Assembly (NCBI RefSeq): GCF_022427145.1
Contig: NZ_JAKSXN010000023.1
Coordinates: 1 to 64,000, forward strand
Origin: Paenibacillus timonensis
Lineage (GTDB): Bacteria > Bacillota > Bacilli > Paenibacillales > Paenibacillaceae
Reading direction: 5' to 3'
Length of the DNA: 64,000 bases
Made by a program: the position numbers and the translations under genes. How positions within the stretch are numbered: the first letter of the stretch is position 1; every line of letters begins with the position of its first letter. Shown piece after piece: positions 42,854 to 52,629 of the stretch. Below the pieces are notes generated by a model, which saw nothing but the letters and a program-made list of their open reading frames with translations, did not search any database and was not told where the DNA came from.

Positions 42854-43648
42854 CTAGTCCATCAGCCATTCATCTTCGAGCAAGCGAATTTTTTGAATTT
42901 TTTGCGCTTTGCCCGTGGATTCATCCACATCGACGATGACCGCGTGAAAATGCCATTTCCCTTCGCAGACTTGAAACCGGACGGGAAGCTGGGTCGTAAA
43001 CTTACGCAGCACCGCCGTACGTTCCATGCCCAGAATGCCTTCGCGCGAGCCGACCATGCCGGCATCGGTCAGGTAAGCCGTTCCCTGCGGCAGGATCGTA
43101 TCATCGTTGCTTTGCACATGCGTATGCGTCCCCACGACAAGCGAAGCACGGCCGTCCAGGTGCCAGCCCATGGCGATTTTTTCGGAAGTGGCTTCGGCGT
43201 GGAAATCCACCAGAATACATTTGTGTTTCTTGGACAACTGTCCGATGATTTCATCGGCGGCCCGAAAAGGATCGTCGATGGCCGGCAGGAAGGTGCGGCC
43301 CATCAAATTCACTACGGCCAGCTCCTTGCCGCCCGCTTTGATCACCGTAAACCCCTGCCCCGGCGTACCTGGCGGATAATTTGCCGGCCGGACCATGCGC
43401 GGCTCGTCATCGATGAAGTCGAAGATTTCTTTATTGTCCCACGTGTGGTTGCCCATCGTTAAGCCGTGCACGCCTTGGTCGAAAAACTCTTTGGCGATGT
43501 TGGCGTTAATCCCGCGGCCCGCCGCAGCGTTTTCCCCGTTGGCGATAATGATATGCGGATTATATTTCGATTTTAAATGGGGCAACGTGGCTTTCAGCGC
43601 TTTACGCCCCGTATTTCCGACGATATCTCCGATAAACAGAACTTTAAT
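42854..43648 (-). CDS. ymdB: YmdB-type cyclic-nucleotide/metallo-phosphodiesterase, apparent ATT start
   Basis: 264 residues if translation starts at ATT (43648). The N-terminus then reads (I/M)KVLFIGDIVGNTGRKALK, with the metal-ligand Asp8 of the calcineurin-like fold. Further ligands are in NGENAAAG, GNHTWDN, VDFHAEATSEK and GTHTHVQSND. AGAGGAGG lies eight bases before the ATT. The first standard start in frame is TTG at 43585, which would remove Asp8 and the first strand and has no ribosome binding site, so it is unlikely. YmdB hydrolyses cAMP in vitro and controls biofilm and motility decisions. It is followed by spoVS and preceded by rny. Confidence 0.85.
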   Translation of the reverse strand: MKVLFIGDIVGNTGRKALKATLPHLKSKYNPHIIIANGENAAAGRGINANIAKEFFDQGVHGLTMGNHTWDNKEIFDFIDDEPRMVRPANYPPGTPGQGFTVIKAGGKELAVVNLMGRTFLPAIDDPFRAADEIIGQLSKKHKCILVDFHAEATSEKIAMGWHLDGRASLVVGTHTHVQSNDDTILPQGTAYLTDAGMVGSREGILGMERTAVLRKFTTQLPVRFQVCEGKWHFHAVIVDVDESTGKAQKIQKIRLLEDEWLMD

Positions 43649-43711
43649 GCTGTTTCCCTCCTCTGACCAATGACCTTAAGCCCTAGAGAGCTCAGGGTCA
43701 TGTAGGCAATG

Positions 43712-43739
43712 AAAAAGCGGCCCGCGAGGGGCCACTTTT
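43712..43739 (-). terminator. Terminator-like hairpin between rny and ymdB
   Basis: On the minus strand AAAAGTGGCCC pairs with GGGCCGCTTTT, followed by T. It suggests partial uncoupling of rny from ymdB. Confidence 0.65.
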
Positions 43740-43750
43740 CAGCATAACCT

Positions 43751-45292
43751 TTACTTGGCGTATTCAACCGCCCGCGTCTCGCGGATGACGGTAACTTTGA
43801 TATGACCCGGATAATCCAGCTCACTTTCAATCGTCTTGGTAATGTCACGCGCCAAGCGGAATGCTTCCGCGTCGTCGATTTTATCCGGTTGTACCATCAC
43901 GCGCACCTCGCGGCCCGCCTGAATGGCAAACGATTTCTCGACGCCTTCGAACGACTCGGAAATCTCCTCGAGTTTCTCCAACCGACGAATGTAGGTTTCG
44001 AGCGTTTCCCGACGTGCACCCGGTCTTGCCGCCGACAAAGCATCGGCTGCGCCAACCAGCATGGCAATGACAGAGGTGGCTTCGCAATCGCCGTGGTGAG
44101 AGGCAATGCTGTTGATAACCACCGGATGTTCTTTATACTTCTTCGCCAGCTCCACGCCGATTTCGACATGAGACCCTTCCACTTCATGATCAAGCGCTTT
44201 ACCGATATCGTGCAGCAAGCCTGCCCGTTTGGCAAGAGCGATGTCTTCGCCTAGCTCTCCGGCCATCAATCCGGCCAGGTATGCGACTTCCATCGAGTGC
44301 TTCAATACGTTTTGACCGTAGCTTGTCCGGAACTTGAGACGTCCCAAAATCTTGATCAAATCCGGATGCAGCGCATGCACGCCCACTTCGAACGTGGCTT
44401 GTTCGCCATATTCGCGAATGCGTTCGTCCACTTCCCGGCGGGATTTCTCGACCATTTCTTCGATCCGGGCCGGGTGAATCCGTCCATCCGCCACCAATTT
44501 CTCAAGGGCGGTCCGGGCAATTTCGCGGCGAATCGGGTCAAAGCCCGACAAGATCACCGCTTCCGGCGTATCGTCGATAATGAGATCGATCCCGGTCAAG
44601 GTTTCGAGTGCTCGAATATTCCGACCTTCCCGGCCGATGATGCGCCCTTTCATTTCTTCGTTCGGCAGCGTTACGACGGAAACCGTCGTTTCCGCCACAT
44701 GATCGGCAGCGCAACGTTGAATCGCCAGCGTAATGATCTCGCGGGATTTCTTATCCGCTTCTTCCTTCGCTTGCTGTTCAATGTCTTTAATCATCTGCGC
44801 GGTTTCATGGCGAACTTCCTGCTCGACATTGTTCAAAATGATCGAACGGGCATCTTCCATCGTAAGGTTGGAAATCCGCTCCAATTCCTGAACTTGACTC
44901 TTGTAAATCAAGTCGATTTGTTGTTGTGTTTCTTCGATCCGTTTCTCTTTGCTGACCACTTGCTCTTCTTTACGTTCAAGCGATTCTAATTTTTTATCCA
45001 GCGACTCTTCTTTTTGCAACAATCGTCTTTCTTGTCGTTGTATTTCATTCCGACGTTCACGAATGTCTTTATCAGCTTCGGCTCTAAGCTTGTGGACTTC
45101 GTCCTTAGCTTCCAGAACCGTTTCCTTTTTCAGTGCTTCGGCGTCCTTCTTGGCATTCTCCAAGATTTGGCTGGCCGCGTGCTCTGCACTGGAAATTTTA
45201 GCTTCGGCAAGAGACTTGCGAATAAAATACCCGATCACGAACCCAAAGAATAAAGCGGCTGCAACGAGAACGATCCAGATTACTGGTTCCAT
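43751..45292 (-). CDS. rny: Ribonuclease Y
   Basis: 513 residues. N-terminal membrane anchor ([20 protein letters not shown]), a long charged coiled coil (about 30-200), KH domain with [15 protein letters not shown] near 220, and HD domain with [12 protein letters not shown] near 360. RNase Y is the membrane-bound endonuclease that starts mRNA decay in Bacillota and works with the RicAFT complex; ricA lies in this window. The start MEPVIWIVL is seven bases behind GGGGAGGTG; an upstream methionine has no site. Confidence 0.95.
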   Translation of the reverse strand: MEPVIWIVLVAAALFFGFVIGYFIRKSLAEAKISSAEHAASQILENAKKDAEALKKETVLEAKDEVHKLRAEADKDIRERRNEIQRQERRLLQKEESLDKKLESLERKEEQVVSKEKRIEETQQQIDLIYKSQVQELERISNLTMEDARSIILNNVEQEVRHETAQMIKDIEQQAKEEADKKSREIITLAIQRCAADHVAETTVSVVTLPNEEMKGRIIGREGRNIRALETLTGIDLIIDDTPEAVILSGFDPIRREIARTALEKLVADGRIHPARIEEMVEKSRREVDERIREYGEQATFEVGVHALHPDLIKILGRLKFRTSYGQNVLKHSMEVAYLAGLMAGELGEDIALAKRAGLLHDIGKALDHEVEGSHVEIGVELAKKYKEHPVVINSIASHHGDCEATSVIAMLVGAADALSAARPGARRETLETYIRRLEKLEEISESFEGVEKSFAIQAGREVRVMVQPDKIDDAEAFRLARDITKTIESELDYPGHIKVTVIRETRAVEYAK

Positions 45293-45611
45293 CTGTTCAC
45301 CTCCCCGTTGTTTCCTCCAAGGCATTCCTTGGGATGTTTGCAGTTGTAGTTACTTTCGTTTCTAGGTTCATCATTCATACAAAAAATTCATGACTTGCCC
45401 ATTCAGTTCAGCAGTTCATGCTGCAATGCATGACCCTTCCGCCATCACAAGCGGAGGCACTTTGCCTTCATGATTGGAGAACATAAATCCTACCCTCAGA
45501 CCCATAATTTTGGAAGGAAAAAAAGGGCCTCTGATGATATGGATTCAAGTTCATTTTATTATTTGACAAAAGATATTGTCAAGCAAATGACAGGAGTTCC
45601 CTCCCGTCCTC

Positions 45612-46466
45612 TTATTCTTCGTCCCAATCGTCCATTCCATGCATCTGTTCCCGGTTGCCAAGTTCCCGCATGACCCGGGATACGACGCTCCCGCTAAATC
45701 CTCGTCGCTGCAGGAAAGCGCCTGTTTTGCGCTTTCGGTCAAGCGGCTCTCCCGTGGTTCCCTGCCACTTCTTCAACCCTAGCTGAAGGGCGCTCTCAAA
45801 CTCGTCATCTTCGCTAACTTCGCCGAGCGCCTCCTCGATGTGCGACTTGGACACGCCTTTCTGGCGCAATTCATGCTTGACCCACAGCTTACCCTTCCCG
45901 CGAAGCTTAACGCGCTGAGAAGCCCATTCCTGGGCGTAGGCGGCGTCATCGACATACCCTTCCGATTGCAAGCGGGCCAGAACGTCCTGGATCGTCTCCT
46001 CACTCCAACCTTTTTCCCCCAAACGTTGAGCGATTTCAAAAGTCGTTCGCGGCTTCAAGCTTAAAAACTTCAACGCATCGGCATATCCCTGCTGACGTTC
46101 GTCAGCCGCTACGATTTCCTCCAGCTCCGACTTCGTGAATACCGCCCCTTTGATCATGCGGTATTTGATCATCACGTCCTCATGAACCTCTAATGCGTAC
46201 GCGCCAAAAGAGATCCGATAGCGATGCTTCGGCCGCTTCAGCATCAGTACGGACGTAATCGCCAACTCGGTGTCCTCGGGGAAGGCCTCCAAACCGGCGT
46301 TTTCTTCCGGGTCCGCCCCCTCCGAATCCCGGCTGACCTGGCGCGGCCGCGGTTCCCAGAACGATTCATCGGAGATATCCACGATTTCGTCCTCTCTACG
46401 TTCGTCAGAGGTAGACCCGGTTCTCCTTCCCGCCGTTTTCCCGCGCGACGATCCCCAACTACTCAC
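45612..46466 (-). CDS. recX: RecX, regulator of RecA
   Basis: 284 residues. The RecX three-helix repeats occupy about 95-270 (ALKFLSLKPRTTFEIAQRLG, YVDDAAYAQEWASQRV, KGVSKSHIEEAL). An acidic N-terminal extension of about 85 residues is longer than usual. RecX modulates RecA filament growth. The start is read as GTG (MSSWGSSRGK) seven bases behind CGGAGGG; further methionines upstream lack a site. It follows recA after its terminator and precedes rny. The 320 bases between recX and rny hold nothing I can identify. Confidence 0.85.
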   Translation of the reverse strand: MSSWGSSRGKTAGRRTGSTSDERREDEIVDISDESFWEPRPRQVSRDSEGADPEENAGLEAFPEDTELAITSVLMLKRPKHRYRISFGAYALEVHEDVMIKYRMIKGAVFTKSELEEIVAADERQQGYADALKFLSLKPRTTFEIAQRLGEKGWSEETIQDVLARLQSEGYVDDAAYAQEWASQRVKLRGKGKLWVKHELRQKGVSKSHIEEALGEVSEDDEFESALQLGLKKWQGTTGEPLDRKRKTGAFLQRRGFSGSVVSRVMRELGNREQMHGMDDWDEE

Positions 46467-46519
46467 ATCATATCCCTCCGCTTCTGCATAGGCTATCCAT
46501 CCAATTCCCATAGTACCGC

Positions 46520-46562
46520 AAAAGCGCCCTGCCCCCGGCAATTGCCGGCGGTCAGAGCGCTT
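46520..46562 (-). terminator. Terminator after recA
   Basis: On the minus strand AGCGC..CTG..CCGGCAATTGCCGG..CAG..GCGCTTTTG, a long imperfect hairpin between recA and recX. Confidence 0.7.
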
Positions 46563-46583
46563 GATAGTTACGGCTTAACGAGC

Positions 46584-47645
46584 TTATTCATCTCCGAACA
46601 GCGCTTGCTCTTCCTCAAGCTCCGCTTCCAGATCACTAGTGGAAGCCGGGGCTACCGACGTCGTCAGATTGCTGGACTCGCGGATTCTTTGTTCAATCGT
46701 ATTCGCGATTTCCGGATGTTCCTTCAAGAACTGCTTTGCGTTCTCGCGGCCTTGTCCAAGGCGTTCGCCGGAATACGAGTACCAGGCACCGCTCTTGTCC
46801 ACGATGTCCAGCTCCGTCCCGATGTCGATGATGCTGCCTTCCTTGGAAATCCCTTCACCGTACATGATGTCGATTTCCGCTTGTTTGAAAGGAGGCGCAA
46901 CCTTGTTCTTCACGACCTTGATCCGCGTCCGGTTCCCTACCATGTCGTTGCCCATCTTGATCGTTTCAATGCGGCGCACGTCCAAACGAACCGTTGAATA
47001 GAATTTCAGCGCGCGTCCACCTGGCGTCGTCTCCGGGTTACCGAACATCACGCCGACTTTCTCACGCAGCTGGTTGATGAAGATCGCGATCGTCTTCGAC
47101 TTGCTGATCGCTCCCGACAGCTTCCGCAAGGCCTGCGACATCAGGCGGGCCTGCAAGCCAACGTGCGAGTCCCCCATTTCGCCTTCGATCTCCGCTTTAG
47201 GCACCAATGCCGCTACGGAGTCGATGACGATAATGTCCACCGCGCCGCTGCGCACGAGCGCTTCGGCAATCTCCAACGCTTGCTCCCCCGTATCCGGCTG
47301 GGACAGCAGGAGTTCGTCGATGTTCACGCCCAGCTTGCTGGCGTAAGACGGGTCCAACGCATGCTCGGCGTCGATAAAGGCAGCTTGTCCGCCGATCTTC
47401 TGAACCTCGGCGATCGCGTGCAGCGCTACCGTCGTTTTACCGGACGATTCCGGGCCGTAAACTTCGATGATCCGTCCGCGAGGAAGTCCGCCCGTACCCA
47501 GGGCGATATCCAGGGCGATCGATCCGCTTGGAACGATCTCCACCTGCATATGCGTCGATTCTCCCAGTTTCATGATCGAACCTTTACCGAATTGCTTTTC
47601 TATTTGGCGAAGCGCCATCTCCAGCGCTGCTTTACGATCTGACAA
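46584..47645 (-). CDS. recA: Recombinase RecA
   Basis: 353 residues. Walker [10 protein letters not shown], Walker B-type [10 protein letters not shown] and the L2-region [16 protein letters not shown] are canonical, and the C-terminus is acidic ([16 protein letters not shown]). It catalyses strand exchange and LexA self-cleavage. The start is TTG; AGGATGTGAG lies upstream. A LexA box and a sigma-A promoter lie 100-150 bases upstream. Unlike B. subtilis, it is separated from cinA by about 950 bases of non-coding DNA with a terminator. Confidence 0.97.
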   Translation of the reverse strand: MSDRKAALEMALRQIEKQFGKGSIMKLGESTHMQVEIVPSGSIALDIALGTGGLPRGRIIEVYGPESSGKTTVALHAIAEVQKIGGQAAFIDAEHALDPSYASKLGVNIDELLLSQPDTGEQALEIAEALVRSGAVDIIVIDSVAALVPKAEIEGEMGDSHVGLQARLMSQALRKLSGAISKSKTIAIFINQLREKVGVMFGNPETTPGGRALKFYSTVRLDVRRIETIKMGNDMVGNRTRIKVVKNKVAPPFKQAEIDIMYGEGISKEGSIIDIGTELDIVDKSGAWYSYSGERLGQGRENAKQFLKEHPEIANTIEQRIRESSNLTTSVAPASTSDLEAELEEEQALFGDE

Positions 47646-47743
47646 TCAGCTCACATCCTTAAATTAGATATAAATCATGGGTTACTTCATTTACTTGGTT
47701 TCATTATGATTTAGGGCCATTCGTAACTCTTCACGTATATCAT

Positions 47744-47772
47744 TGTACCTTGTTTTGGTATGTTTGCCAAGC
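47744..47772 (-). promoter_or_regulatory. recA promoter
   Basis: Minus strand TTGGCA (47772-47767), 17-base spacer, TACAAT (47749-47744). Confidence 0.75.
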
Positions 47773-47781
47773 GTTTTTTCG

Positions 47782-47795
47782 AACATACATTCGTA
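47782..47795. promoter_or_regulatory. LexA (SOS) box of recA
   Basis: CGAACATACATTCG matches the Bacillus SOS box CGAACRNRYGTTCG with one mismatch. It lies nine bases upstream of the -35. Confidence 0.75.
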
Positions 47796-47819
47796 ATTTT
47801 TTCTCAACCCTCCCAAACC

Positions 47820-47868
47820 CTCCCTTACCGTAAGGGAGGGCCCCCAAGGGCCCGCTGCCCTTGGGGAG
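47820..47868. repeat. Two adjacent perfect GC-rich hairpins
   Basis: CCCTCCCTTAC-C-GTAAGGGAGGG (47820-47842) is followed at once by CCCCAAGGG, seven-base loop, CCCTTGGGG (47844-47868). No T run follows on either strand. Role unknown. Confidence 0.6.
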
Positions 47869-48027
47869 CCCGCAAACTGGAAGAACGTTAGTGGGACTGA
47901 GACGCTCCTTAGGCGCTCTCCCCAGCGGGGATTCGCTAGCTTTGGTGCGTGGTCACTTTCACAGCCTCCCTACCCGCTGTTTCCTTCCGAAATGCGCTCA
48001 CCACGACGGAAAAGTTAGGTTACATCT

Positions 48028-48206
48028 GGATATGTATGAATTTTCATATACATTTCGCCGAAGTTGGCTGTAAACGCGGATTATACTCGATATTTCATAT
48101 ATATTTGCTGATATAGTTACTTCAGAGCACAATTGTATTCGGTTTTTCATACATATCATGCACATTTGCTCTTACAGGGCACCATTATATATGATTTTTC
48201 GAACAG
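48028..48206. repeat. Degenerate tandem repeat of about 51 bp, three to four copies
   Basis: Units start near 48028, 48078, 48129 and 48181. Each has a TATRTATG-like start, TTTTTCATAYAYATTTGC in the middle and CTSTWMAGRGC near the end. The whole 47870-48340 stretch between recA and the cinA terminator shows no gene. Confidence 0.6.
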
Positions 48207-48341
48207 ATTCTGCGTCCTCATCCTCACCACCCGCTCGCACGCACCACTTCGAAACTAACGATAGCCCAGCACTTACTACTTACCTACTCACTCACCTACT
48301 TGCCTGCAGCTTCCATCCCCTCCCATGGTTACTCCAACAAC

Positions 48342-48387
48342 AAAAAAAGAACCGCAGCATAACTGAAACAGTTTGCTACGGTTCTTC
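48342..48387 (-). terminator. Terminator after cinA
   Basis: On the minus strand AGAACCGTAGCA and TGCTGCGGTTCT flank an inner AACTG/CAGTT stem, followed by seven T. It lies about 200 bases past the cinA stop; that gap holds another small hairpin (CCTCCGA/TCGGAGG). Confidence 0.8.
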
Positions 48388-48591
48388 CGTGCTTTGATTA
48401 TATGTCATAAACCCCGAAAGCGCAAGAACAAGCTGAAGGGAATCTACTACAACCTCCGAGCGAATAATGAATCGGAGGGAGTTTACGTCCGCATTTGGGA
48501 GCCGCTTATTATCCTTCTATCCAGTCCGCAGACAAGCGGCGACAAGAGCGGCCCGGGATCATTATTCACTTTCCCTACCATTGCAAAGGAG

Positions 48592-49845
48592 TCAGCCTCC
48601 CTGCAGCGCTCTCCACAACCGATACAACAGCGTCTTCGCCGCGCGCAGCCGGATCGTTTCGCGGTTGCCCTTGAGGTTCAGCTCGAAGACGACGGTGTCC
48701 GAACCCCGGCGGGAGATCGCGATATACACAAGGCCGACGGGCTTGCGCTCGGAATGAGCCGGACCCGCCACGCCGGTGATCGACAGGCCGAAGTCGGTGC
48801 CCACGGTCAGGCGCACCTGCTCCGCCAGCACCTTGGCCGTTTCCGCGCTGACCGCGCCGGGGGCGCCGTCGCCTTCCAGCAGGTCATGCGGCACATTCAG
48901 CAGCTTCTCCTTCATCTCATTGGAGTAGCAAACGATCCCGCCGGCGAACACGGCCGAGCTGCCGGGCAGCGCGGTGAACATCTCCATGAGCAGCCCGCCG
49001 GTGCAGCTTTCGGCCGCGCTCAACGTCAGTCCGCGCGCAGCCATCAAATCGAGAATCGTCTTCTCGATCGGCTCGTCGACGTTCGCGTACAGATGCTCCG
49101 GCAGCCGGGAGGCGATCTCACGCTCCATGGCGTCCAGCTTCACCGCCGCGTCCTGCTCGCACGTCGCCTTGGTGGACACGCGAATCGTCACCTCGCCTTC
49201 CTTCGCATACGGCGCAACCGTCGGGTCGCTTTGAGCCTCGATCAGGTCAAGCAGCTTCGTTTCCAGCGCCGATTCGCCAATTCCGGCGAATTTCAGCATC
49301 CGCGAATAGATCGGCATCTCGCCGGTCAACACATGCTCCAGAATCCAAGGTTTCGCCTGATGCTCGAACATCGGCTTCATTTCCTTCGGCGGCCCGGGTA
49401 GCACGATATAATACTTCCCGTCCTGCGCAAGCGCATTGCCCACAGCCAGTCCGGTTTCATTCGGAAGCGGTGTGCCTCCCTCAATAGCCAGCGCCTGACG
49501 GCGGTTATTCTCCGTCATCGGGACCCCGCGCCCCTGGAAGAAACGATCGACGTTCGCCATCGCTTCCGGGTCGATATAGAGGGTGCGGCCCAATACCCCG
49601 GCCAGCGCTTCCTTGGTTAAATCGTCTTGCGTCGGACCGATCCCGCCGGTAAAAATCAGCACATCCGCCCGCCCCGACGCCGTCTTCACCGCTTCTGCCA
49701 GCCGGTTCATGTTATCGCCAACCACGGTTTGAAAATAAACGTCGATCCCCAAAGCGGCCAGTTCCTGCGATAGGAACTGCGCATTGGTATTCACGATTTG
49801 GCCGAGCAACAGCTCCGTACCCACCGCAATAATTTCCGCTTTCAT
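48592..49845 (-). CDS. cinA: CinA, competence/damage-inducible protein (nicotinamide-nucleotide amidase type)
   Basis: 417 residues. The N-terminal MoaB-like domain (about 1-170) contains AVGTELLLGQIVNTNAQFLS and FTGGIGPTQDDLTKEA. The C-terminal amidase domain (about 255-415) holds SAAESCTGGLL. CinA cleaves ADP-ribose and deamidates NMN, and in competent bacteria is linked to RecA. The ATG follows AAGGAGG. It is preceded by pgsA and, as in B. subtilis, recA lies downstream, but here beyond a terminator. Confidence 0.93.
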   Translation of the reverse strand: MKAEIIAVGTELLLGQIVNTNAQFLSQELAALGIDVYFQTVVGDNMNRLAEAVKTASGRADVLIFTGGIGPTQDDLTKEALAGVLGRTLYIDPEAMANVDRFFQGRGVPMTENNRRQALAIEGGTPLPNETGLAVGNALAQDGKYYIVLPGPPKEMKPMFEHQAKPWILEHVLTGEMPIYSRMLKFAGIGESALETKLLDLIEAQSDPTVAPYAKEGEVTIRVSTKATCEQDAAVKLDAMEREIASRLPEHLYANVDEPIEKTILDLMAARGLTLSAAESCTGGLLMEMFTALPGSSAVFAGGIVCYSNEMKEKLLNVPHDLLEGDGAPGAVSAETAKVLAEQVRLTVGTDFGLSITGVAGPAHSERKPVGLVYIAISRRGSDTVVFELNLKGNRETIRLRAAKTLLYRLWRALQGG

Positions 49846-49887
49846 CTTCGCATGCCTCCTTCAGATTTCCAACCAACCCAAATCAAT

Positions 49888-50475
49888 TTATGCTTTGGAA
49901 AAAGAAAGCACGCTCTTATTCTTCACGAAATAATCGATGCCCGAATACAGCGTGATGACGGCCGCCAACCACATCGCGACGTCATCAAACGGGAACGAGA
50001 GCCACTCGAACGGAAAATTGTTCAGCAGCAGCGCCGAAATGGCGATGATCTGCGTAATCGTCTTCGCCTTGCCCCACTTGCTGGCCGCGATCACGGAGCC
50101 TTCCAGCAGCGCGACTTCGCGCAAACCGGTCACGGCGAACTCGCGGGCGATGATGATGACCGCAATCCAGGCATCGCATTTGCCCAATGCCACGAGACCG
50201 ATCAGCACCGTTCCGACGAGCAACTTATCAGCGAGCGGATCAAGCAGCTTGCCTAAATTGGTAACAAGATTATATTTACGGGCGATGTAGCCGTCGATCC
50301 CATCCGTGCTGGCAGCCACGATAAACAGTACCGCAGCGATCAGCTGATTGACCGGAAGCGAGTAGTTGCCTAGCGTGAGCTCATGGGACAACCACCCGGC
50401 ATCGACCAGCAAGAAGACCAGCATCACCGGAATCATGAAAATACGGGTTAACGTGATACGGTTGGGCAAATTCAC
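49888..50475 (-). CDS. pgsA: CDP-diacylglycerol-glycerol-3-phosphate 3-phosphatidyltransferase
   Basis: 195 residues, integral membrane protein with about five TM segments. The CDP-alcohol phosphotransferase motif is complete (DGYIARKYNLVTNLGKLLD then PLADK). It makes phosphatidylglycerol phosphate, the committed step to PG and cardiolipin. The start is GTG with GGGGAGG seven bases upstream and overlaps the stop of rimO by four bases, so the two are coupled. Confidence 0.93.
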   Translation of the reverse strand: MNLPNRITLTRIFMIPVMLVFLLVDAGWLSHELTLGNYSLPVNQLIAAVLFIVAASTDGIDGYIARKYNLVTNLGKLLDPLADKLLVGTVLIGLVALGKCDAWIAVIIIAREFAVTGLREVALLEGSVIAASKWGKAKTITQIIAISALLLNNFPFEWLSFPFDDVAMWLAAVITLYSGIDYFVKNKSVLSFSKA

Positions 50476-51800
50476 AGGACGGCCTCCCCGGATAAATCAT
50501 AGTCAAAAGCATGCGTAATCCGCACCTTGGTCAGTTCCCCGAGTCCTACGGGGCAATTCGTGACGAAGACCTCGCCGTCGATTTCCGGAGCGTCGAATTG
50601 CGAGCGGCCCACGTATACGTCGCTGCGGCCGTCGTAACGTTCGATCAGGACGTCCAGCACCTGGCCGATGTATTTGCCGCTGTTCGCATTGGCAACCTCC
50701 CGCTGAATCTCCATCAGCGTATTGGCCCGCCATTCCTTCACATCCTCGTCGATCTGGTCCGGCAAACGCGACGCCGGCGTATCCTCTTCCTTGGAATAGG
50801 TAAATACGCCAAGCCGGTCGAACTTCACCTCGCGCACGAACTCGCATAACCGTTCGAAATCCTCCTCGGTTTCCCCGGGGAACCCGACGATCAAGGAGGT
50901 GCGCAGCGAAACGTTTGGAATCCGTGCGCGAATCTTGGCAACCAGCTCACGAATATCACGGTTCCGTCCGGGACGGCGCATGCGCTTCAGGATCGCGTCT
51001 TCGCTGTGCTGAAGCGGCATATCCACGTATTTGCAAATCTTCGGATTCGTCGCCATCATGTCGATCAGCTCGTCCGTAAAAAAGCCGGGATATGCGTAAT
51101 GCAGACGCACCCATTCAATCCCGTCCACCCGGGTAACCCGGTCCATCAGCTCAGCCAGCTTGAACTCCCCGTACAAATCGGTACCGTAGTTGGTGGAGTC
51201 CTGCGCGATCAGGCTGATTTCCTTGACGCCTTGGGCGGCCATGTTCCGCACTTCCTCCAGGACCGATTCCATCGACCGGCTGCGGAACTTCCCGCGCATG
51301 ATCGGAATGCTGCAAAACGTACAATTGTTATCGCAGCCTTCGGCGATCTTTACGTAGGTCGTGTACCGGGCCGTAGACAGCTTGCGCGGCAGCGCCTGCT
51401 CATAATTAAAGACAGGGTTGCCGACCAGCGCCGGCTTCTTGCCCTTGAGGGCTTCATCCACGATCCGGTTGATATGGTGAAAATCCCCCGTGCCGACGAT
51501 TCCGTCGATTTCCGGCATTTCCTCCATTAGAGTCTGCTTATATCGCTGCGTCAAACACCCGGAAACGATCAGCGCCTTTAGCCTCCCGCTTTCCTTCAAA
51601 TCGGCGAGCTCCAGAATCGTGTTAACCGACTCCTCCTTGGCCGCATCGATAAATCCGCAGGTGTTGACGATAATGACGGTTGCGTCTTCGCGATTATCCA
51701 CCAAGGAATAGCCGCGCTGGTCAATTAAGCCCGACATGATTTCCGAGTCGACCAGATTTTTCTCGCAGCCGAGCGTCACGATTTTTACTTTTTCTGTCAT
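50472..51800 (-). CDS. rimO: Ribosomal protein S12 methylthiotransferase
   Basis: 442 residues. The methylthiotransferase domain has cysteines in TLGCEKNLVDSE, VNTCGFIDAA and VSGCLTQRY. The radical-SAM motif is CDNNCTFCSIP, and a C-terminal TRAM domain is present. It methylthiolates an aspartate of S12. It is paralogous to MiaB in the same window, but CEKNLVDSE and the absence of the N-terminal extension place it with RimO. The ATG follows GGGGGAAATGG. Most B. subtilis-type bacilli do not have rimO at this locus. Confidence 0.93.
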   Translation of the reverse strand: MTEKVKIVTLGCEKNLVDSEIMSGLIDQRGYSLVDNREDATVIIVNTCGFIDAAKEESVNTILELADLKESGRLKALIVSGCLTQRYKQTLMEEMPEIDGIVGTGDFHHINRIVDEALKGKKPALVGNPVFNYEQALPRKLSTARYTTYVKIAEGCDNNCTFCSIPIMRGKFRSRSMESVLEEVRNMAAQGVKEISLIAQDSTNYGTDLYGEFKLAELMDRVTRVDGIEWVRLHYAYPGFFTDELIDMMATNPKICKYVDMPLQHSEDAILKRMRRPGRNRDIRELVAKIRARIPNVSLRTSLIVGFPGETEEDFERLCEFVREVKFDRLGVFTYSKEEDTPASRLPDQIDEDVKEWRANTLMEIQREVANANSGKYIGQVLDVLIERYDGRSDVYVGRSQFDAPEIDGEVFVTNCPVGLGELTKVRITHAFDYDLSGEAVL

Positions 51801-51951
51801 GAACCATTTCCCCCATCGTTGAAAGCCAAAATTCCCGTCAAACTAAGGATTGAACAACCTATACAAGTATAATATTCCAGCCCCGATGCTGTCAAAAATA
51901 TGAAAATGGTCTCCGTAGCTCGAAATCCGCGCCACAAGAGACCTTTCAGTT

Positions 51952-52443
51952 CTATTTGAAATTGGTGAACTGCAAATCCACCGTCAAATCGGCCTTGCGC
52001 AGCATCTGCATAATCTCCTGCAAATCGTCCCTGCTTTTACCGGTGACGCGAATTTGGTCGCCTTGGATTTGGCTTTTGACCTTCAGCTTGGAATCGCGGA
52101 TCAGGATGTTGATCTTCTTGGCGTTCTCCTGGTCAATCCCCTGCTTCAGGTTAATCCGCTGCCGTACCGTGCCCAGCGAGGCCGGCTCAACCTTGCCGTA
52201 ATCCAGGTTCTTGATCGGTAAGCCGCGCTTGATCATCTTCGATTGCAAGATGTCGATGACGGCGCCCAGCTTGTAATCGTCGTCCGAAACGATCACCAAC
52301 ACGTCTTTCTCCAGTTTGAGCTCGCTTTTGCTCCCCTTAAAATCAAAACGGTTCGCGATTTCCCGTTCCGTCTGATCGATTGCGTTGATCAATTCCTGCA
52401 TGTCCATTTTCGAAACGATGTCGAAAGAATTTTCCGAAGCCAT
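51952..52443 (-). CDS. yajQ: YajQ-family nucleotide-binding protein
   Basis: 163 residues, two ferredoxin-like domains. [20 protein letters not shown] and [12 protein letters not shown] are invariant in the family. Some members bind cyclic di-GMP or tRNA; the role in spore formers is unknown. The ATG follows AAAGGAATG. It lies between ymfM/rodZ and rimO with terminators before it, so it is likely independent. Confidence 0.9.
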   Translation of the reverse strand: MASENSFDIVSKMDMQELINAIDQTEREIANRFDFKGSKSELKLEKDVLVIVSDDDYKLGAVIDILQSKMIKRGLPIKNLDYGKVEPASLGTVRQRINLKQGIDQENAKKINILIRDSKLKVKSQIQGDQIRVTGKSRDDLQEIMQMLRKADLTVDLQFTNFK

Positions 52444-52544
52444 AAGTCACATTCCTTTCTCGGTTTCCAATCTTTTCATACATAAATTATATGTAAAAAA
52501 ATTCGCAAAGTCGAGCATCCCGGCACTCCCGCTCTCATGACAGC

Positions 52545-52585
52545 CAAAAAAGCGCCGTTTGACCGGATCGGTCCCAACCGCGCTC
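52545..52585 (-). terminator. Terminator after the rodZ/ymfM gene
   Basis: On the minus strand AGCGC..GGACCGATCCGGTC..GGCGCT followed by TTTTTT. Confidence 0.7.
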
Positions 52586-52629
52586 TTACTAAGCGAAAAA
52601 GCGACCGGCCTCACGCGTTCGCTTATTCG

